DNA of 64,000 nt, from positions 62,001-126,000 of the forward strand of contig JAMOUJ010000005.1 in the NCBI GenBank assembly GCA_027068075.1, read 5' to 3'. Position 1 is the first letter of the stretch. Every line of letters begins with the position of its first letter. Under the pieces are notes generated by a model. The model had not been told where the DNA came from, did no database searches, and worked only from the letters and a program-made list of their open reading frames with translations. A program made the translations under genes and the position numbers. Below are positions 52,105-61,477 of the stretch, one piece after another. The DNA comes from Candidatus Aminicenantota bacterium. GTDB taxonomy: Bacteria > Acidobacteriota > Aminicenantia > S016-38.

Positions 52105-52620
52105 ATGATAGAAAGACCCGAGAAGGACGAATACTATCTGAACATAGCCAGGGTCGTCTCCACCCGGTCCACCTGCCTGAAGGTCCTCATAGGAGCCATC
52201 ATAGTCCGGGACGACCAGATAGTCTCCACCGGATATGTGGGGGCCCCCAGGAAGACCAAAAGTTCCCTGGAGCACGGTTTCTGCCTCCGTCAGAAACTTG
52301 GGATCCCCTCCGGTAGCCAATACGAACTTTGCCGCTCGGTCCACGCCGAGCAGAACGCCATAATAAACGCCGCCCGGGCCGGGGTTTCCATCCTGGGAGG
52401 CGACATGTACATTTACGGAGAAAAGAGGGACACCGGGGAGGTTATAAACGCCTTTCCCTGCTTCATCTGCAAAAAGATGATCATAAACGCCGGCCTGCGC
52501 CGGGTGATAACCTCCGTGGCGGACCCCCGCAAAAAATACATGGTATTCCATGTGGACGACTGGGTAAGGGAATGGCAGGAACACGACATAATTGAGGACA
52601 AATACCGCTACGGCCTCTGA
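52105..52620 (+). CDS. dCMP/cytidine deaminase family protein (ComEB-like)
   Basis: 171-residue zinc deaminase. His80 and Glu82 in SVHAEQNAI and Cys119/Cys122 in PCFICKK form the zinc site. ARVVSTRSTCLKVLIGAIIV (15-34) is the family N-terminal helix and strand. Likely converts dCMP to dUMP for thymidylate supply; single-domain ComEB-like proteins have the same layout. Its longer loop (TKSSLEHGFCLRQKL) is typical of dCMP deaminases. GGAGGTAAAG ribosome site within the end of the DUF89 gene. Confidence 0.9.
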   Translation: MIERPEKDEYYLNIARVVSTRSTCLKVLIGAIIVRDDQIVSTGYVGAPRKTKSSLEHGFCLRQKLGIPSGSQYELCRSVHAEQNAIINAARAGVSILGGDMYIYGEKRDTGEVINAFPCFICKKMIINAGLRRVITSVADPRKKYMVFHVDDWVREWQEHDIIEDKYRYGL

Positions 52621-52629
52621 CCTCTCCGT

Positions 52630-52659
52630 TTGACTTGAAATCCCATTTGGGTTTAGAAT
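52630..52659 (+). promoter_or_regulatory. Promoter for porGDAB
   Basis: TTGACT (52630-52635), 18-bp spacer, TAGAAT (52654-52659). Just downstream an inverted repeat CCTCTTAAG (52662-52670) / CTTAAGGAGG (52678-52687) spans the start point and includes the porG ribosome site. Confidence 0.6.
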
Positions 52660-52691
52660 TACCTCTTAAGTTCATGCCTTAAGGAGGTCTC

Positions 52692-53246
52692 ATGATAGAG
52701 ATCAGATTCCACGGCAGAGGAGGTCAGGGAACCGTGGTAGCCTCCAAAATCCTGGCCGATGCCCTCACCAGGGACGGAAAATACATCCAGGCCTTCCCCG
52801 AATTCGGGGTGGAAAGAAGGGGAGCCCCGGTGGCCGCCTTTGCCAGAATTTCCGACACGAAAATCTGGCCCCGCCACAAGATTTACGAACCGGACCACAT
52901 CGTGATCCTTGACCCCACCTTGATAGGGGCCGTTCCACTTCTGGACGGCCTTAAACCCGGGGGCTGGATTCTGGTAAACACCAAGAAAAAACCATCGGAA
53001 CTGGGCTTTCCCGAACAATACCGGGTCGCCACCGTGGACGCCACCCGCATAGCCCTGAAGTACCGCCTGGGCAGTGCCGCCTCCCCCATAGTGAACACGG
53101 CCATGGTGGGAGCCTTCGCCAGGGTGATTCCCGTGGTGAAACTTGAAACCCTCCTGGACGCCATTGAGGAGGGAGTGCCCATCAAACCCAAGGAAAACCG
53201 GGCCGCCGCCCAGGAGGCCTATAATTCCGTGATAATGGAGGGATGA
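52692..53246 (+). CDS. porG: Pyruvate:ferredoxin oxidoreductase, gamma subunit
   Basis: 184 residues, first of the porG-porD-porA-porB order used by Thermotoga and Thermococcales enzymes. Seen: IRFHGRGGQGTVVASKILAD (4-23) and FPEFGVERRGAPVAAFARI near 36, the gamma-subunit signature. The complex oxidises pyruvate (or another 2-oxo acid) with CoA to acetyl-CoA and CO2 and reduces ferredoxin. TAAGGAGG ribosome site. The four-subunit form implies strict or facultative anaerobic metabolism. Substrate choice between pyruvate and branched 2-oxo acids is inferred, not proven. Confidence 0.92.
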   Translation: MIEIRFHGRGGQGTVVASKILADALTRDGKYIQAFPEFGVERRGAPVAAFARISDTKIWPRHKIYEPDHIVILDPTLIGAVPLLDGLKPGGWILVNTKKKPSELGFPEQYRVATVDATRIALKYRLGSAASPIVNTAMVGAFARVIPVVKLETLLDAIEEGVPIKPKENRAAAQEAYNSVIMEG

Positions 53247-53247
53247 A

Positions 53248-53547
53248 ATGGGAAAGGACGAGAAAAAAATAGTTTTCAAGACGGTTCACGACCTCCCTCC
53301 CATGGCCATGAGTCTTGGCACCATGTGGGTAAACAAGACGGCCAGTTGGAGGAACCTCAAACCCATCATTGACTACGAGAAGTGTATTGACTGCATGATA
53401 TGCTGGAAGTACTGCCCTGAGCCGGCCATATTCCTGAGGGATCCCGACGAAAGGGTGGCCGTTGATTACGACTACTGTAAGGGATGCCTCATATGCGTAG
53501 AAGAATGCCCGGTGGACGCCATCTACACCGAGGAGGAAGGAAAATGA
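53248..53547 (+). CDS. porD: Pyruvate:ferredoxin oxidoreductase, delta (ferredoxin) subunit
   Basis: 99 residues with two [4Fe-4S] sites: CIDCMICWKYCPEP and CKGCLICVEECPVDAI, the 8-Fe ferredoxin pattern. It passes electrons from the thiamine site to external ferredoxin. The N-terminal ~45 residues (PPMAMSLGTMWVNKTASWRN) are typical for PorD. One base separates it from porG; its stop overlaps the porA start. Confidence 0.93.
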   Translation: MGKDEKKIVFKTVHDLPPMAMSLGTMWVNKTASWRNLKPIIDYEKCIDCMICWKYCPEPAIFLRDPDERVAVDYDYCKGCLICVEECPVDAIYTEEEGK

Positions 53548-54698
53548 AGAGAATGGCCATAGTTGGAAACCACGCCCTTTCCTATGGGGCTTTGCTATCC
53601 CGGGTTCAGGTAATAGCCGCCTATCCCATAACCCCCCAGACCCAGGTGGTGGAACTCCTATCGGAAATGTGCGCCGACGGGACCCTCAAGGCGGAGTTCG
53701 TCAAGGTGGAGTCCGAGCACTCCGCCATGGCGGCGGTGATGGGGGCCTCTGCCTCCGGTGCCAGGGCCTTCACCGCCACCTCCTCCCAGGGCCTTGCCCT
53801 GATGCACGAAGTTCTCCACTGGGTCACCGGAGCCAGGCTTCCGGTGGTTATGGGCAATATAAACAGGGCCTTCGGTCCTCCCTGGTCCATCTGGACGGAG
53901 CAGACCGACTCCCTATCCCAGAGGGATACGGGCTGGATGCAGATTTACGCCCAGGACAACCAGGAGGTCCTTGATTCGGTCATCCTGGCCTACAAGGTTT
54001 CAGAACAGTTGCTCCTCCCCACCATGGTGGTTTTAGACGCATTCTTCCTCTCCCACACCTCGGAACCGGTGGAAATCCCTGACCAGGAAAAGGTGGACGA
54101 GTTTCTGCCCCCTTACGAGAACAAATACATTTTGAACCCCGATGCCCCCCACGCCTTCGGGGGACTCACCAACCCAGAATGGTACATGGAATTGAGGTAT
54201 AAAATACACAAGGCCCACGAGGAAGCCCTGGACCTGATTGAGAAGGAAGGTCGGGAATTTGAAAAAATGTTCGGCCGCTACTACGGCCTGGTGGATCCCT
54301 ACAAGGTGGACGACGCCGAAACGGTTCTGGTGGCAGTCTCCACCGCCGCCTCCACCGCCCGCCATGCGGTGGACCTCCTCAGGGAAAAGGGCAAGAAGGT
54401 GGGACTGCTGAGGATAAGGGTTTTCCGTCCTTTCCCCTACGCCAAAATAAAGGAAATCCTTTCCAACGCCAGGAAGGTCATCGTCTTGGACAGGAACCTG
54501 TCGCCTGGAGCCGGGGGAATCATAGCCTCGGAGGTGAGGGGAGCCCTGGCCAACCTGAGAAACCACCCTCCGGTCCTCAGTTACATCATGGGCTTGGGTG
54601 GAAGGGACATAACCACCAAACACATCATGGAACTCTTTGAGGAGGCCGAAAAAATGGAAGAAGGAAAGGACATCATCTGGAAGGGGGTGAAATTATGA
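53544..54698 (+). CDS. porA: Pyruvate:ferredoxin oxidoreductase, alpha subunit
   Basis: 384 residues from the ATG at 53544, overlapping the porD stop (ATGA). It contributes the pyrimidine-binding half of the thiamine site and domain II. Seen: AAYPITPQTQVVE near 25, KVESEHSAMAAVMGASASGAR near 51 (quoted part ESEHSAMAAVMGASASGAR), TSSQGLALMHEVLHWVTGARLP and AQDNQEVLDSV. A longer frame upstream only reads through porD. Followed by porB via ATGA. Confidence 0.94.
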   Translation: MKRMAIVGNHALSYGALLSRVQVIAAYPITPQTQVVELLSEMCADGTLKAEFVKVESEHSAMAAVMGASASGARAFTATSSQGLALMHEVLHWVTGARLPVVMGNINRAFGPPWSIWTEQTDSLSQRDTGWMQIYAQDNQEVLDSVILAYKVSEQLLLPTMVVLDAFFLSHTSEPVEIPDQEKVDEFLPPYENKYILNPDAPHAFGGLTNPEWYMELRYKIHKAHEEALDLIEKEGREFEKMFGRYYGLVDPYKVDDAETVLVAVSTAASTARHAVDLLREKGKKVGLLRIRVFRPFPYAKIKEILSNARKVIVLDRNLSPGAGGIIASEVRGALANLRNHPPVLSYIMGLGGRDITTKHIMELFEEAEKMEEGKDIIWKGVKL

Positions 54699-55600
54699 GA
54701 AAACTTACGCTGCCCAGAGAAGAATACATGACCCCGGGCCACCTGGCCTGCCAGGGGTGCGGGGGAGCCCTGGCCATGAGGCTGGCCCTCAAGGCCCTGG
54801 GCAAAAAAACCATACTTTCCATACCCGCCTGCTGCTGGTCCGTCATAGACGGCCCCTTCCCCTACTCCGCCGCCGGAGTTCCCCTTTTCCACGCACCCTT
54901 TGAAACCGCTGCCTCCACCTCCGCCGGAGTTTCCGCCGCCATGAAGATCTTGGGAAAGGAGGATGTAAATGTGGTGGCCTGGGCCGGAGACGGTGGAACC
55001 TTTGACATAGGGATTCAGGCCATATCCGGAGCCGCCGAAAGGGGGGACAACATCCTTTACATCGTCTACGACAACGAGGCCTACATGAACACCGGAATCC
55101 AGAGGAGTTCCGCCACTCCATACAAGGCGTGGACCACCACCACCCCCTACAAATTCCCCAAGTCCAGGCCCAAAAAGGACATAATAGGCATTCTGGCGGC
55201 CCACAAGGTCCCATATGTGGCCACCGCCACCGTGGCCTACGCCGAGGACTTCGTAAAGAAGGTCAAAAAGGCGGCTCAAATGAAGGGCTTTCGGCTCATC
55301 CAGATTCTCTCCCCCTGTCCTCCGGGCTGGAAGACCCCCCCGGAAATTACCATAAAACTGGCCCGCCTGGCGGTTCAAACCGGGGTTTTCCCGCTTTACG
55401 AAGTGGAAAACGGCGAAAAATACAAAATAAACATAAAGCCCAAGAAACTGAAGCCGGTGATTGAATACCTCAAACTTCAGGGAAGGTTCCGCCACCTGAC
55501 CCAGAAGGATGTGGAGGAGATCCAGGGCATGGTGGACAGGAAGTGGAAACTTCTCCTGGCCAAGGAGGAGTTCTCCAAACAGATAGAGAACCTTCTCTAA
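54695..55600 (+). CDS. porB: Pyruvate:ferredoxin oxidoreductase, beta subunit
   Basis: 301 residues carrying the thiamine-pyrophosphate site. Seen: [13 protein letters not shown] (with two of the proximal cluster Cys), [13 protein letters not shown], the TPP/Mg motif [12 protein letters not shown] near 105-116 with [10 protein letters not shown] near 128-137, and a further Cys in LSPCPPGW near 208. Length fits PorB. It ends the por operon; glyA begins 10 bp later, so read-through into one-carbon and purine genes is likely. Confidence 0.94.
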   Translation: MRKLTLPREEYMTPGHLACQGCGGALAMRLALKALGKKTILSIPACCWSVIDGPFPYSAAGVPLFHAPFETAASTSAGVSAAMKILGKEDVNVVAWAGDGGTFDIGIQAISGAAERGDNILYIVYDNEAYMNTGIQRSSATPYKAWTTTTPYKFPKSRPKKDIIGILAAHKVPYVATATVAYAEDFVKKVKKAAQMKGFRLIQILSPCPPGWKTPPEITIKLARLAVQTGVFPLYEVENGEKYKINIKPKKLKPVIEYLKLQGRFRHLTQKDVEEIQGMVDRKWKLLLAKEEFSKQIENLL

Positions 55601-55610
55601 GGGGGAAGCC

Positions 55611-56876
55611 ATGTTTGAGGACCTTAGAAAATACGACCCGGAAATAGCCGAGGCCGTTTACAACGAAACCGTAAGACAGCACTCCACCCTGGAACTCATA
55701 GCCTCGGAAAACTTCGCCCCCAGGGCGGTTCTGGAAGCCGCCGCTTCGGTTTTCACCAACAAATACGCCGAGGGCTATCCCAAAAAGAGGTACTACGGCG
55801 GATGCGAATTCGTGGATGTGGTGGAAACCCTGGCCAGAAACAGGGCCAAGGAACTCTTCGGCGCAGAATTTGCCAATGTCCAACCCCATTCCGGAACCCA
55901 GGCCAACATGGGGGTTTACTTCACCGTCCTGGAACCCGGAGACACCATGATGGGGATGAACCTTTCCCACGGAGGCCACCTCTCCCACGGCCATCCCCTG
56001 AACTTTACTGGTCGCTGGTACAATGTGGTCTTCTACGGGGTGGACGAGAAAACCGAGACCATAGATTACGATCAGGTTCTTCGCCTGGCCAAAGAACACA
56101 AACCCAAACTCATAGTTGCCGGGGCCTCGGCCTATCCCCGCTTCATTGATTTCAAGAGATTCCGGGAAATAGCCGACGAAGTGGGGGCCTATTTCATGGT
56201 GGACATGGCCCACATAGCGGGCCTGGTGGCGGGAGGAGTCCATCCGTCGCCGGTTCCCTATGCGGACTTCGTAACATCCACCACCCACAAGACCCTCCGG
56301 GGACCCAGAGGAGGGTTTATCCTGACCCGCTCCAAGTACAAAAAGGACCTGAACCGGGCGGTCTTTCCGGGAGCCCAGGGAGGCCCCCTGGTCCACATAA
56401 TCGCCGCCAAGGCCGTGGCCTTTAAATTGGCCATGACCGACGAGTTCAAGCAATACGCTGCGCAAATAGTTAAGAACGCCAAGGTGCTGGCCGAAACTCT
56501 CCAGGACGAGGGCCTCAGAATAGTCTCCGGGGGAACCGATAACCACCTCATGCTGGTGGACCTCAGGTCCCTGGAGATAACCGGAAAGGAGGCGGAGAAA
56601 ACCTTAGAAAGGGCCGGCATCACCGTCAACAAAAACACCATACCCTTTGATCCCCAGCCTCCCCTGGTAACCAGTGGCATCAGGGTGGGAACCCCTGCCC
56701 TTACCACCCGGGGGATGAAGGAAAGGGAAATGGAAAAGGTGGGGAGGCTCATATCCAGGGTTCTCCACAACATGGACAGGGAAGAGGTGATAGAAGAAGT
56801 CCGGAAAGAGGTCAGGAATCTCACCGAAGAATTCCCCCTCTACCCTGACCTGAGAAAGGAATTTGAGAAGGAATGA
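55611..56876 (+). CDS. glyA: Serine hydroxymethyltransferase
   Basis: 421-residue PLP enzyme interconverting serine and glycine with tetrahydrofolate. Seen: [17 protein letters not shown] near 25-41, [17 protein letters not shown] near 49, [12 protein letters not shown] near 202, and the PLP lysine in [13 protein letters not shown] (~Lys227). Glycine and one-carbon units feed PurD and later purine steps encoded just downstream, which makes the clustering functional sense. Its stop overlaps the next start by 4 bp. Confidence 0.97.
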   Translation: MFEDLRKYDPEIAEAVYNETVRQHSTLELIASENFAPRAVLEAAASVFTNKYAEGYPKKRYYGGCEFVDVVETLARNRAKELFGAEFANVQPHSGTQANMGVYFTVLEPGDTMMGMNLSHGGHLSHGHPLNFTGRWYNVVFYGVDEKTETIDYDQVLRLAKEHKPKLIVAGASAYPRFIDFKRFREIADEVGAYFMVDMAHIAGLVAGGVHPSPVPYADFVTSTTHKTLRGPRGGFILTRSKYKKDLNRAVFPGAQGGPLVHIIAAKAVAFKLAMTDEFKQYAAQIVKNAKVLAETLQDEGLRIVSGGTDNHLMLVDLRSLEITGKEAEKTLERAGITVNKNTIPFDPQPPLVTSGIRVGTPALTTRGMKEREMEKVGRLISRVLHNMDREEVIEEVRKEVRNLTEEFPLYPDLRKEFEKE

Positions 56877-57799
56877 AGGCCTCCCTTTTCTGCTCCCCGG
56901 ACCTCCTGGAGGGCCTTAAGAAAATCCTCCAGAAAGAGGGGTTTGAGGTGGAGGAACTGAAAGACCCCCAGGAGATTTCAAAAACCTCTTCCGAAGTCGT
57001 GGTGGCCCAATTTCCCCTGGGCAAGTTCACCCGGGGCGATGTTTTCACCAACCTGGAGGAACTCTGGGACCGCTCCTCCCCCCTCACCCTCATAATAAAA
57101 CCCCCGGAGGAAAGGATACGGAGAAGGGATTTGAAGGCCAATGTGGTGGTGGTGGACGAAGGGGCCGAGGCGGAGGAAGCGGGAAAAAAACTGCTGGACC
57201 TCTTCCGGAAGCCGGAATTTCTCCTTTCCCGGGGCCTGAGTGCCTACGCGGAGAGGAATTACCCCCTGGCCTACGAATACTGGCTGAAACTGGCCAGAAG
57301 CGAAAGGGGGAGGGAAACCAAGGTCTTTGAATACCTGAAAATAGCCAGGAAGGAATTTGAAGAGGCCGGCCTGGACATCACCCCCATAGAGGAACTCCTC
57401 ATGGAAAGGGTGGACCCCTTCCGGGAAGGGACGAAACTCTATTCGGAGGGGAACCTTCGGGAAGCCCTGGAGTTGCTGAAAAAAATACCCCAGAACCACC
57501 CGGAATTCGTAAGGGCCAGGGCCCTCATTGAAACCATAAAGGAAGAACTGGACCTGGAGGATGCCGAGGAGATCCTGGACGAGATAGAAAGCCAGGGCAT
57601 AACCGAAGGGGATGTTTTCCAGCGGGTGGAGGCAGACCCACCCACCGACCTCACGCCCAAGGAGGCCTTTCTGCTCTCTTTAATAGACGGTGAAGCCACC
57701 GTGGAAGCAATTTCCAAAATAGTGCCCATGGAAGGTGAGGAGTTTGAAACCGCCATGAAAAAACTCCTCTCCCTGGGCCTCATAAGGAGGAAAGAATGA
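56873..57799 (+). CDS. TPR protein with receiver-like N-domain and winged-helix-like C-domain, unknown function
   Basis: 308 residues of mixed design. Residues 1-115 look like a degenerate CheY-type fold ([19 protein letters not shown], then VVAQFPLG where the phospho-acceptor Asp would be, VVVVDEG near 95). Residues ~120-235 hold TPR-like helices ([39 protein letters not shown]). The last ~50 ([20 protein letters not shown]... LLSLGLIRR) resemble the winged helix ending DUF4388/PilZ regulators. Sandwiched with 4-bp overlaps between glyA and purD, so a role tied to purine/one-carbon supply or simple co-transcription is possible. Confidence 0.72.
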   Translation: MKASLFCSPDLLEGLKKILQKEGFEVEELKDPQEISKTSSEVVVAQFPLGKFTRGDVFTNLEELWDRSSPLTLIIKPPEERIRRRDLKANVVVVDEGAEAEEAGKKLLDLFRKPEFLLSRGLSAYAERNYPLAYEYWLKLARSERGRETKVFEYLKIARKEFEEAGLDITPIEELLMERVDPFREGTKLYSEGNLREALELLKKIPQNHPEFVRARALIETIKEELDLEDAEEILDEIESQGITEGDVFQRVEADPPTDLTPKEAFLLSLIDGEATVEAISKIVPMEGEEFETAMKKLLSLGLIRRKE

Positions 57800-59055
57800 A
57801 GGTATTAGTGGTGGGTTCCGGAGGAAGGGAACACGCCCTGGTGTGGAAAATCTCCCAATCCTCACCGGTGGAGAAAATCTACGCCGCCCCGGGGAACGGG
57901 GGAATGAAGGAGGCCGAAAGGGTTCCCATTTCTGCCCACGAAATAGTTTCCCTGGCGGACTTTGCCGCAGAGAACGATGTGGACCTGACGGTGGTGGGCC
58001 CCGAACTCCCCCTGGCCCTGGGAATCGTGGACGAGTTCCAGAAGAGGGGACTCAGGATCTTTGGTCCCTCAAAACCGGCGGCGGAACTGGAGGCCAGCAA
58101 GGTCTTCGCCAAGGAGTTCATGAGCCGCCACGGGATCCCCACGGCGGAGTTTGATGTGGTGACGGACTTCGCCTCCGGCAGGGAAATCCTGGACTCGGGA
58201 AAATACGGCTATCCCGTGGTGATAAAGGCCGACGGGCTGGCGGGAGGAAAGGGCTCCCTGGTTTGCTCCGACCGGGAGGAGGCCCTGCGAGCCCTGGACC
58301 TGCTGATAAACAAACGGGTCTTCGGCACCGCCGGAGACAGGGTGATAATAGAAAAATTCCTCCCGGGAAGGGAGATCTCCTTCACCGTCATCACCGACGG
58401 TAAGAACATAGTCCCCATAGTCACCTCCAAGGACTACAAGCGGGCCTACGACGGCGACCGGGGCCCCAACACCGGTGGAATGGGCGCAGTATCCCCCTGT
58501 CCCTATGTGGACGCTAACCTTTATGTGAAGATAATGGACAGCATCGTTCGGCCCACCATCCGGGGAATGCTGGAGGAGGGCAGGGAATTTCGCGGGGTTC
58601 TCTACGCCGGGCTCATGCTTACGGAAGAAGGCCCCATGGTCTTGGAGTTCAATGTGAGGTTCGGAGACCCTGAAACCCAGGCCATAATGTTGAGGCTGAG
58701 GAGCGACTTGGTGGAGGTTCTCGCCTCCGTGGCCGAAGGGCTTATTCCCGAAAAGAAACTGGAATGGGATCGGGAAGTTTCCCTGGATGTGGTCCTGGCC
58801 TCCGGAGGCTACCCGGGGAAATACGAAAAGGGAAAGGAAATAAAGGGCCTGGAGGATGTTCCTTCGGATGTGGTGGTTTTCCACGCCGGCACCGAATACC
58901 GGGACGGAAAGTTCTACACCGCCGGAGGCAGGGTTCTCAATGTGGCCGCCAAAGGTAAGGACTTAGAGGAGGCCCGGTCCAAGGTTTATTCCGCCATAGA
59001 AAGGATACACTTTGAAGGAATGCATTACAGAAAGGACATAGGGGTGTTCCAATGA
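57796..59055 (+). CDS. purD: Phosphoribosylamine-glycine ligase (GARS)
   Basis: 419-residue ATP-grasp enzyme joining phosphoribosylamine and glycine in purine synthesis. Seen: LVVGSGGREHALVWKI (4-19), VVGPELPLALGIVDEF near 73, the ATP-grasp lid GYPVVIKADGLAGGKG near 137, RDYK/DYKRAYDGDRGPNTGGMGA near 214 (quoted part DGDRGPNTGGMGA) and LEFNVRFGDPETQ near 282. Starts and ends with 4-bp overlaps to its neighbours. Confidence 0.97.
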   Translation: MKVLVVGSGGREHALVWKISQSSPVEKIYAAPGNGGMKEAERVPISAHEIVSLADFAAENDVDLTVVGPELPLALGIVDEFQKRGLRIFGPSKPAAELEASKVFAKEFMSRHGIPTAEFDVVTDFASGREILDSGKYGYPVVIKADGLAGGKGSLVCSDREEALRALDLLINKRVFGTAGDRVIIEKFLPGREISFTVITDGKNIVPIVTSKDYKRAYDGDRGPNTGGMGAVSPCPYVDANLYVKIMDSIVRPTIRGMLEEGREFRGVLYAGLMLTEEGPMVLEFNVRFGDPETQAIMLRLRSDLVEVLASVAEGLIPEKKLEWDREVSLDVVLASGGYPGKYEKGKEIKGLEDVPSDVVVFHAGTEYRDGKFYTAGGRVLNVAAKGKDLEEARSKVYSAIERIHFEGMHYRKDIGVFQ

Positions 59056-59507
59056 AAGTAATTTACCTTATAGGAAGCAACTCCGACAGACCCACCATTG
59101 AACCGGGGCTGGAGTTCCTGGAAAAAATGGGGGTAAAGGTGGAGGTTCTGGTTACCTCTGCCCACAGGACCCCGGAAAGAACGGTCAAAATAGTTAAAGA
59201 AAAGGAGAAGGAGGCCGATGTATTCGTGGCGGTGGCCGGCGGGGCCGCCCACCTGGCCGGGGTGGTGGCCGCCCACACGGTAAAGCCCGTCATCGGGCTT
59301 CCGGTGGCCGTTGCCCCCTTCAACGGCCTGGACTCCCTCCTCTCCATGGTACAGATGCCCCGGGGCGTGCCCGTGGCCGTGGTTTCCGTGGGGAAATGGG
59401 GAGGGCTGAATTCCGCCATCCTGGCCTGTGAGATCCTGGCCATCAAGTATCCGGAACTGGCGGAGAAACTTGAGAAATACAGGGAAGAACTCCGGGCAAA
59501 GGTCTAA
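59052..59507 (+). CDS. purE: 5-(carboxyamino)imidazole ribonucleotide mutase
   Basis: 151-residue PurE. Seen: IGSNSDRPTIEPGLEFLEK (6-24), VTSAHRTPERT near 35-45, VAGGAAHLAGVVAAHT near 60 and LPVAVAPFNGLDSLLSMVQMP near 82 (quoted part GLDSLLSMVQMP). HRTPER plus the standard MPxGVPV segment place it with class I PurE, needing PurK, which is not next to it. Overlaps purD by 4 bp; mtaB starts inside its 3' end. Confidence 0.95.
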   Translation: MKVIYLIGSNSDRPTIEPGLEFLEKMGVKVEVLVTSAHRTPERTVKIVKEKEKEADVFVAVAGGAAHLAGVVAAHTVKPVIGLPVAVAPFNGLDSLLSMVQMPRGVPVAVVSVGKWGGLNSAILACEILAIKYPELAEKLEKYREELRAKV

Positions 59508-60705
59508 AAAATTCGCCCTGATAAACCAGGGTTGCAGGCTCAACGCCGCAGAGAGCCAGCGCATCGCCCAGGAACTTCAGAAGAAGGGCTGGATCCTCTC
59601 CTCGCCCCAGGAGGCCCCGTGGGTCATAATAAACACCTGCACCGTAACCCACAGGGCCGATGCGGACCTGAGGAAAATCGTAAGAAAAATCCAGAGGGAA
59701 AACCCTACCGCCAGAATCGTAGCCCTGGGCTGTTATGTGGACCACCACGGCGAGGTCCCCGGAACCTACCTTTCCCTTCCCAACCCCCGGAAAATGGAAG
59801 TGGTGGAAGTTCTGGAGGAAGTGGACCGGGGAAGAATTGCCCGGTGGAAAAGCCGGGGCTTTCTGAAGGTCCAGGAAGGATGCGACCTGGCGTGCACCTA
59901 CTGCATAATCCCCAGGGTCAGGGGACCCTCAAGGAGCCTTCCCTGGGCGGAGATAGAAAGGAGGATGGAGGACTTCCTCGTCCTGGGATACCAGGAGGTA
60001 GTGATCACGGGAATTCACTTAGAATCCTACGGGAGGGACCTGGGGGAGAAGAGCGGTTTTCTCAACCTTCTCCAGCGTCTGGAGGCCTTCTACCCCCCGG
60101 TAAGGTTCAGGATTTCCTCCTTGGACCCCCGCTTCCTTACCCGGGAACTCCTCGCCTACATACTTTCCGCCCCCCACATAATGCCCGGTTTTCACCTGTC
60201 CCTCCAGCACTATTCCCCGCGGATTCTCAGGCTTATGGGAAGGGGAAGCAACAGGGGCTTTATGGAAATTTTAGAGGAAATAAGGGCTACCAGACCCGAG
60301 GCGGGGCTGGGAACCGACTTCATAGTGGGATTTCCCACGGAAACCGAGGAGGACTTCCTCCTCCTTTACAGATTCGCCGGGGAGGCCCCCTTCTCCTATT
60401 TCCATGTGTTCTCCTTCTCTCCCAGGAAGGGGACCAGGGCAGCGGAGATAAGGCCCAGGGTTCCGGAAAGGATTTCCAAAAAGAGGTCCGCCCTTTTGCG
60501 GGAACTGGGGAGGAGGAAAAAGGAGGAATTCGCCCGGGCCATGGTGGGAAAAACCTTGGAAGCCACGGTGATAAAGGAAGGGGAAGCCCTCAGCGAAAAC
60601 TACCTGAAGGTAAAATTTGACGAAAAACTACCCCCGGGAAATAGGTTCCTCTTCAAAATTGAGGAACTTCGTTTCCCATACCTTGTTGGAAACCCTCAGG
60701 AATAA
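59470..60705 (+). CDS. mtaB: tRNA t6A37 methylthiotransferase MtaB
   Basis: Radical SAM methylthiotransferase making ms2t6A37 in tRNAs that read ANN codons. Seen: KKFALINQGCRLNAAESQRI (first cluster Cys), INTCTVTHRADAD (second), ALGCYVDH (third), the radical SAM triad in EGCDLACTYCIIP, and a C-terminal TRAM domain. The NQGCRLN and TVTHRAD variants point to MtaB rather than RimO or MiaB. No ATG lies near the family N-terminus. The TTG at 59470 after GGCGGAG is my choice; an ATG at 59428 is the alternative. Both lie inside purE. Confidence 0.88.
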   Translation: MRNTGKNSGQRSKKFALINQGCRLNAAESQRIAQELQKKGWILSSPQEAPWVIINTCTVTHRADADLRKIVRKIQRENPTARIVALGCYVDHHGEVPGTYLSLPNPRKMEVVEVLEEVDRGRIARWKSRGFLKVQEGCDLACTYCIIPRVRGPSRSLPWAEIERRMEDFLVLGYQEVVITGIHLESYGRDLGEKSGFLNLLQRLEAFYPPVRFRISSLDPRFLTRELLAYILSAPHIMPGFHLSLQHYSPRILRLMGRGSNRGFMEILEEIRATRPEAGLGTDFIVGFPTETEEDFLLLYRFAGEAPFSYFHVFSFSPRKGTRAAEIRPRVPERISKKRSALLRELGRRKKEEFARAMVGKTLEATVIKEGEALSENYLKVKFDEKLPPGNRFLFKIEELRFPYLVGNPQE

Positions 60706-60760
60706 CACGGGAATCCCCCTATTCCTTTTCGTAAAAAACTAAAGAGAAAAGGAGGTGAAC

Positions 60761-61471
60761 ATGAAAACTTTGTGGAAGGTTTACAACCTCGTTTTGAGCC
60801 TGGCGGTAATTTTCCTTCTGATTTCTAATTTTACCCTCAGGAAAGAAGTTAAAACCACTGAACTCCGTGCAAAAAAAATCGTTCTTCAGGAGGAGGACGG
60901 AAAGCCGGTGCTGGTCATGGGAAACTCTAAGTTCTGCCCTCCGCCGATTATGGAAGGAAAAGTGCTTGAGGGATTTAAGCGACAGTGCCGGGGAATGATC
61001 TTCTATAACTCCGACGGCGACGAGGTAGGAGGTATGATATGGGACAACCGGTATTTCCACTTCTCGGTGGATCGGTTTAAAGAGAACCAGATACTATTTC
61101 TCAACTACAACGAAGACGAAAAGGGAAATTACAGGGCTGGCCTTCACCTCTGGCATTCCCCCAAGTTGGACATAAGGAAGTTGCGGAAAAGGGTCTTTGA
61201 GATCGTCTCCGAACTGAAGCGGAAAAATCCAGAGGTTTTTAAAGCCATCAAGAGCGAAGAGGACTTGGTCCTCTATTTGGCCAAAAACTATCCTGACCTT
61301 GCGGTGGGAGAAAGGCTCTTCGTGGGAATAGAAAACGGAAACCCGGTAATCTCCTTCAAAGACAGGGAAGGCCAGGAGAGAATCCGCCTGGAGATAACCC
61401 CTGAAGGTCAGCCCAGATTGGCCTTTTTCTACCAGGGAAGGTGGCGGGAAGTAAAACTACCAAAAAAATAA
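60761..61471 (+). CDS. Membrane-anchored protein with beta-strand repeats, unknown function
   Basis: 236 residues from the ATG at 60761, placed 3 bp after AAAGGAGGTGA. One N-terminal membrane anchor (~7-26), a short coiled stretch, then a beta-rich domain. It repeats a pattern like DGKPVLVMGN, FYNSDGDEVGGMIWDN, LFVGIENGNPVISFKDREG and RIRLEITPEGQPRLAFF. That D-x-x-G-K/R-x-R-x-x-L rhythm occurs in many anchored proteins of Acidobacteria-like genomes with no known function. A helical insert (~130-170) includes KLDIRKLRKRVFEIVSELK. Monocistronic or last in the purD run; a hairpin terminator follows. Confidence 0.7.
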   Translation: MKTLWKVYNLVLSLAVIFLLISNFTLRKEVKTTELRAKKIVLQEEDGKPVLVMGNSKFCPPPIMEGKVLEGFKRQCRGMIFYNSDGDEVGGMIWDNRYFHFSVDRFKENQILFLNYNEDEKGNYRAGLHLWHSPKLDIRKLRKRVFEIVSELKRKNPEVFKAIKSEEDLVLYLAKNYPDLAVGERLFVGIENGNPVISFKDREGQERIRLEITPEGQPRLAFFYQGRWREVKLPKK

Positions 61472-61477
61472 AAAAAA

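Noticed and set aside
53484-53543. Longer N-terminus of porA starting in porD
   Set aside because: The extra residues are Arg/Gly-rich out-of-frame porD sequence; the ATG at 53544 matches the family start and the ATGA coupling.
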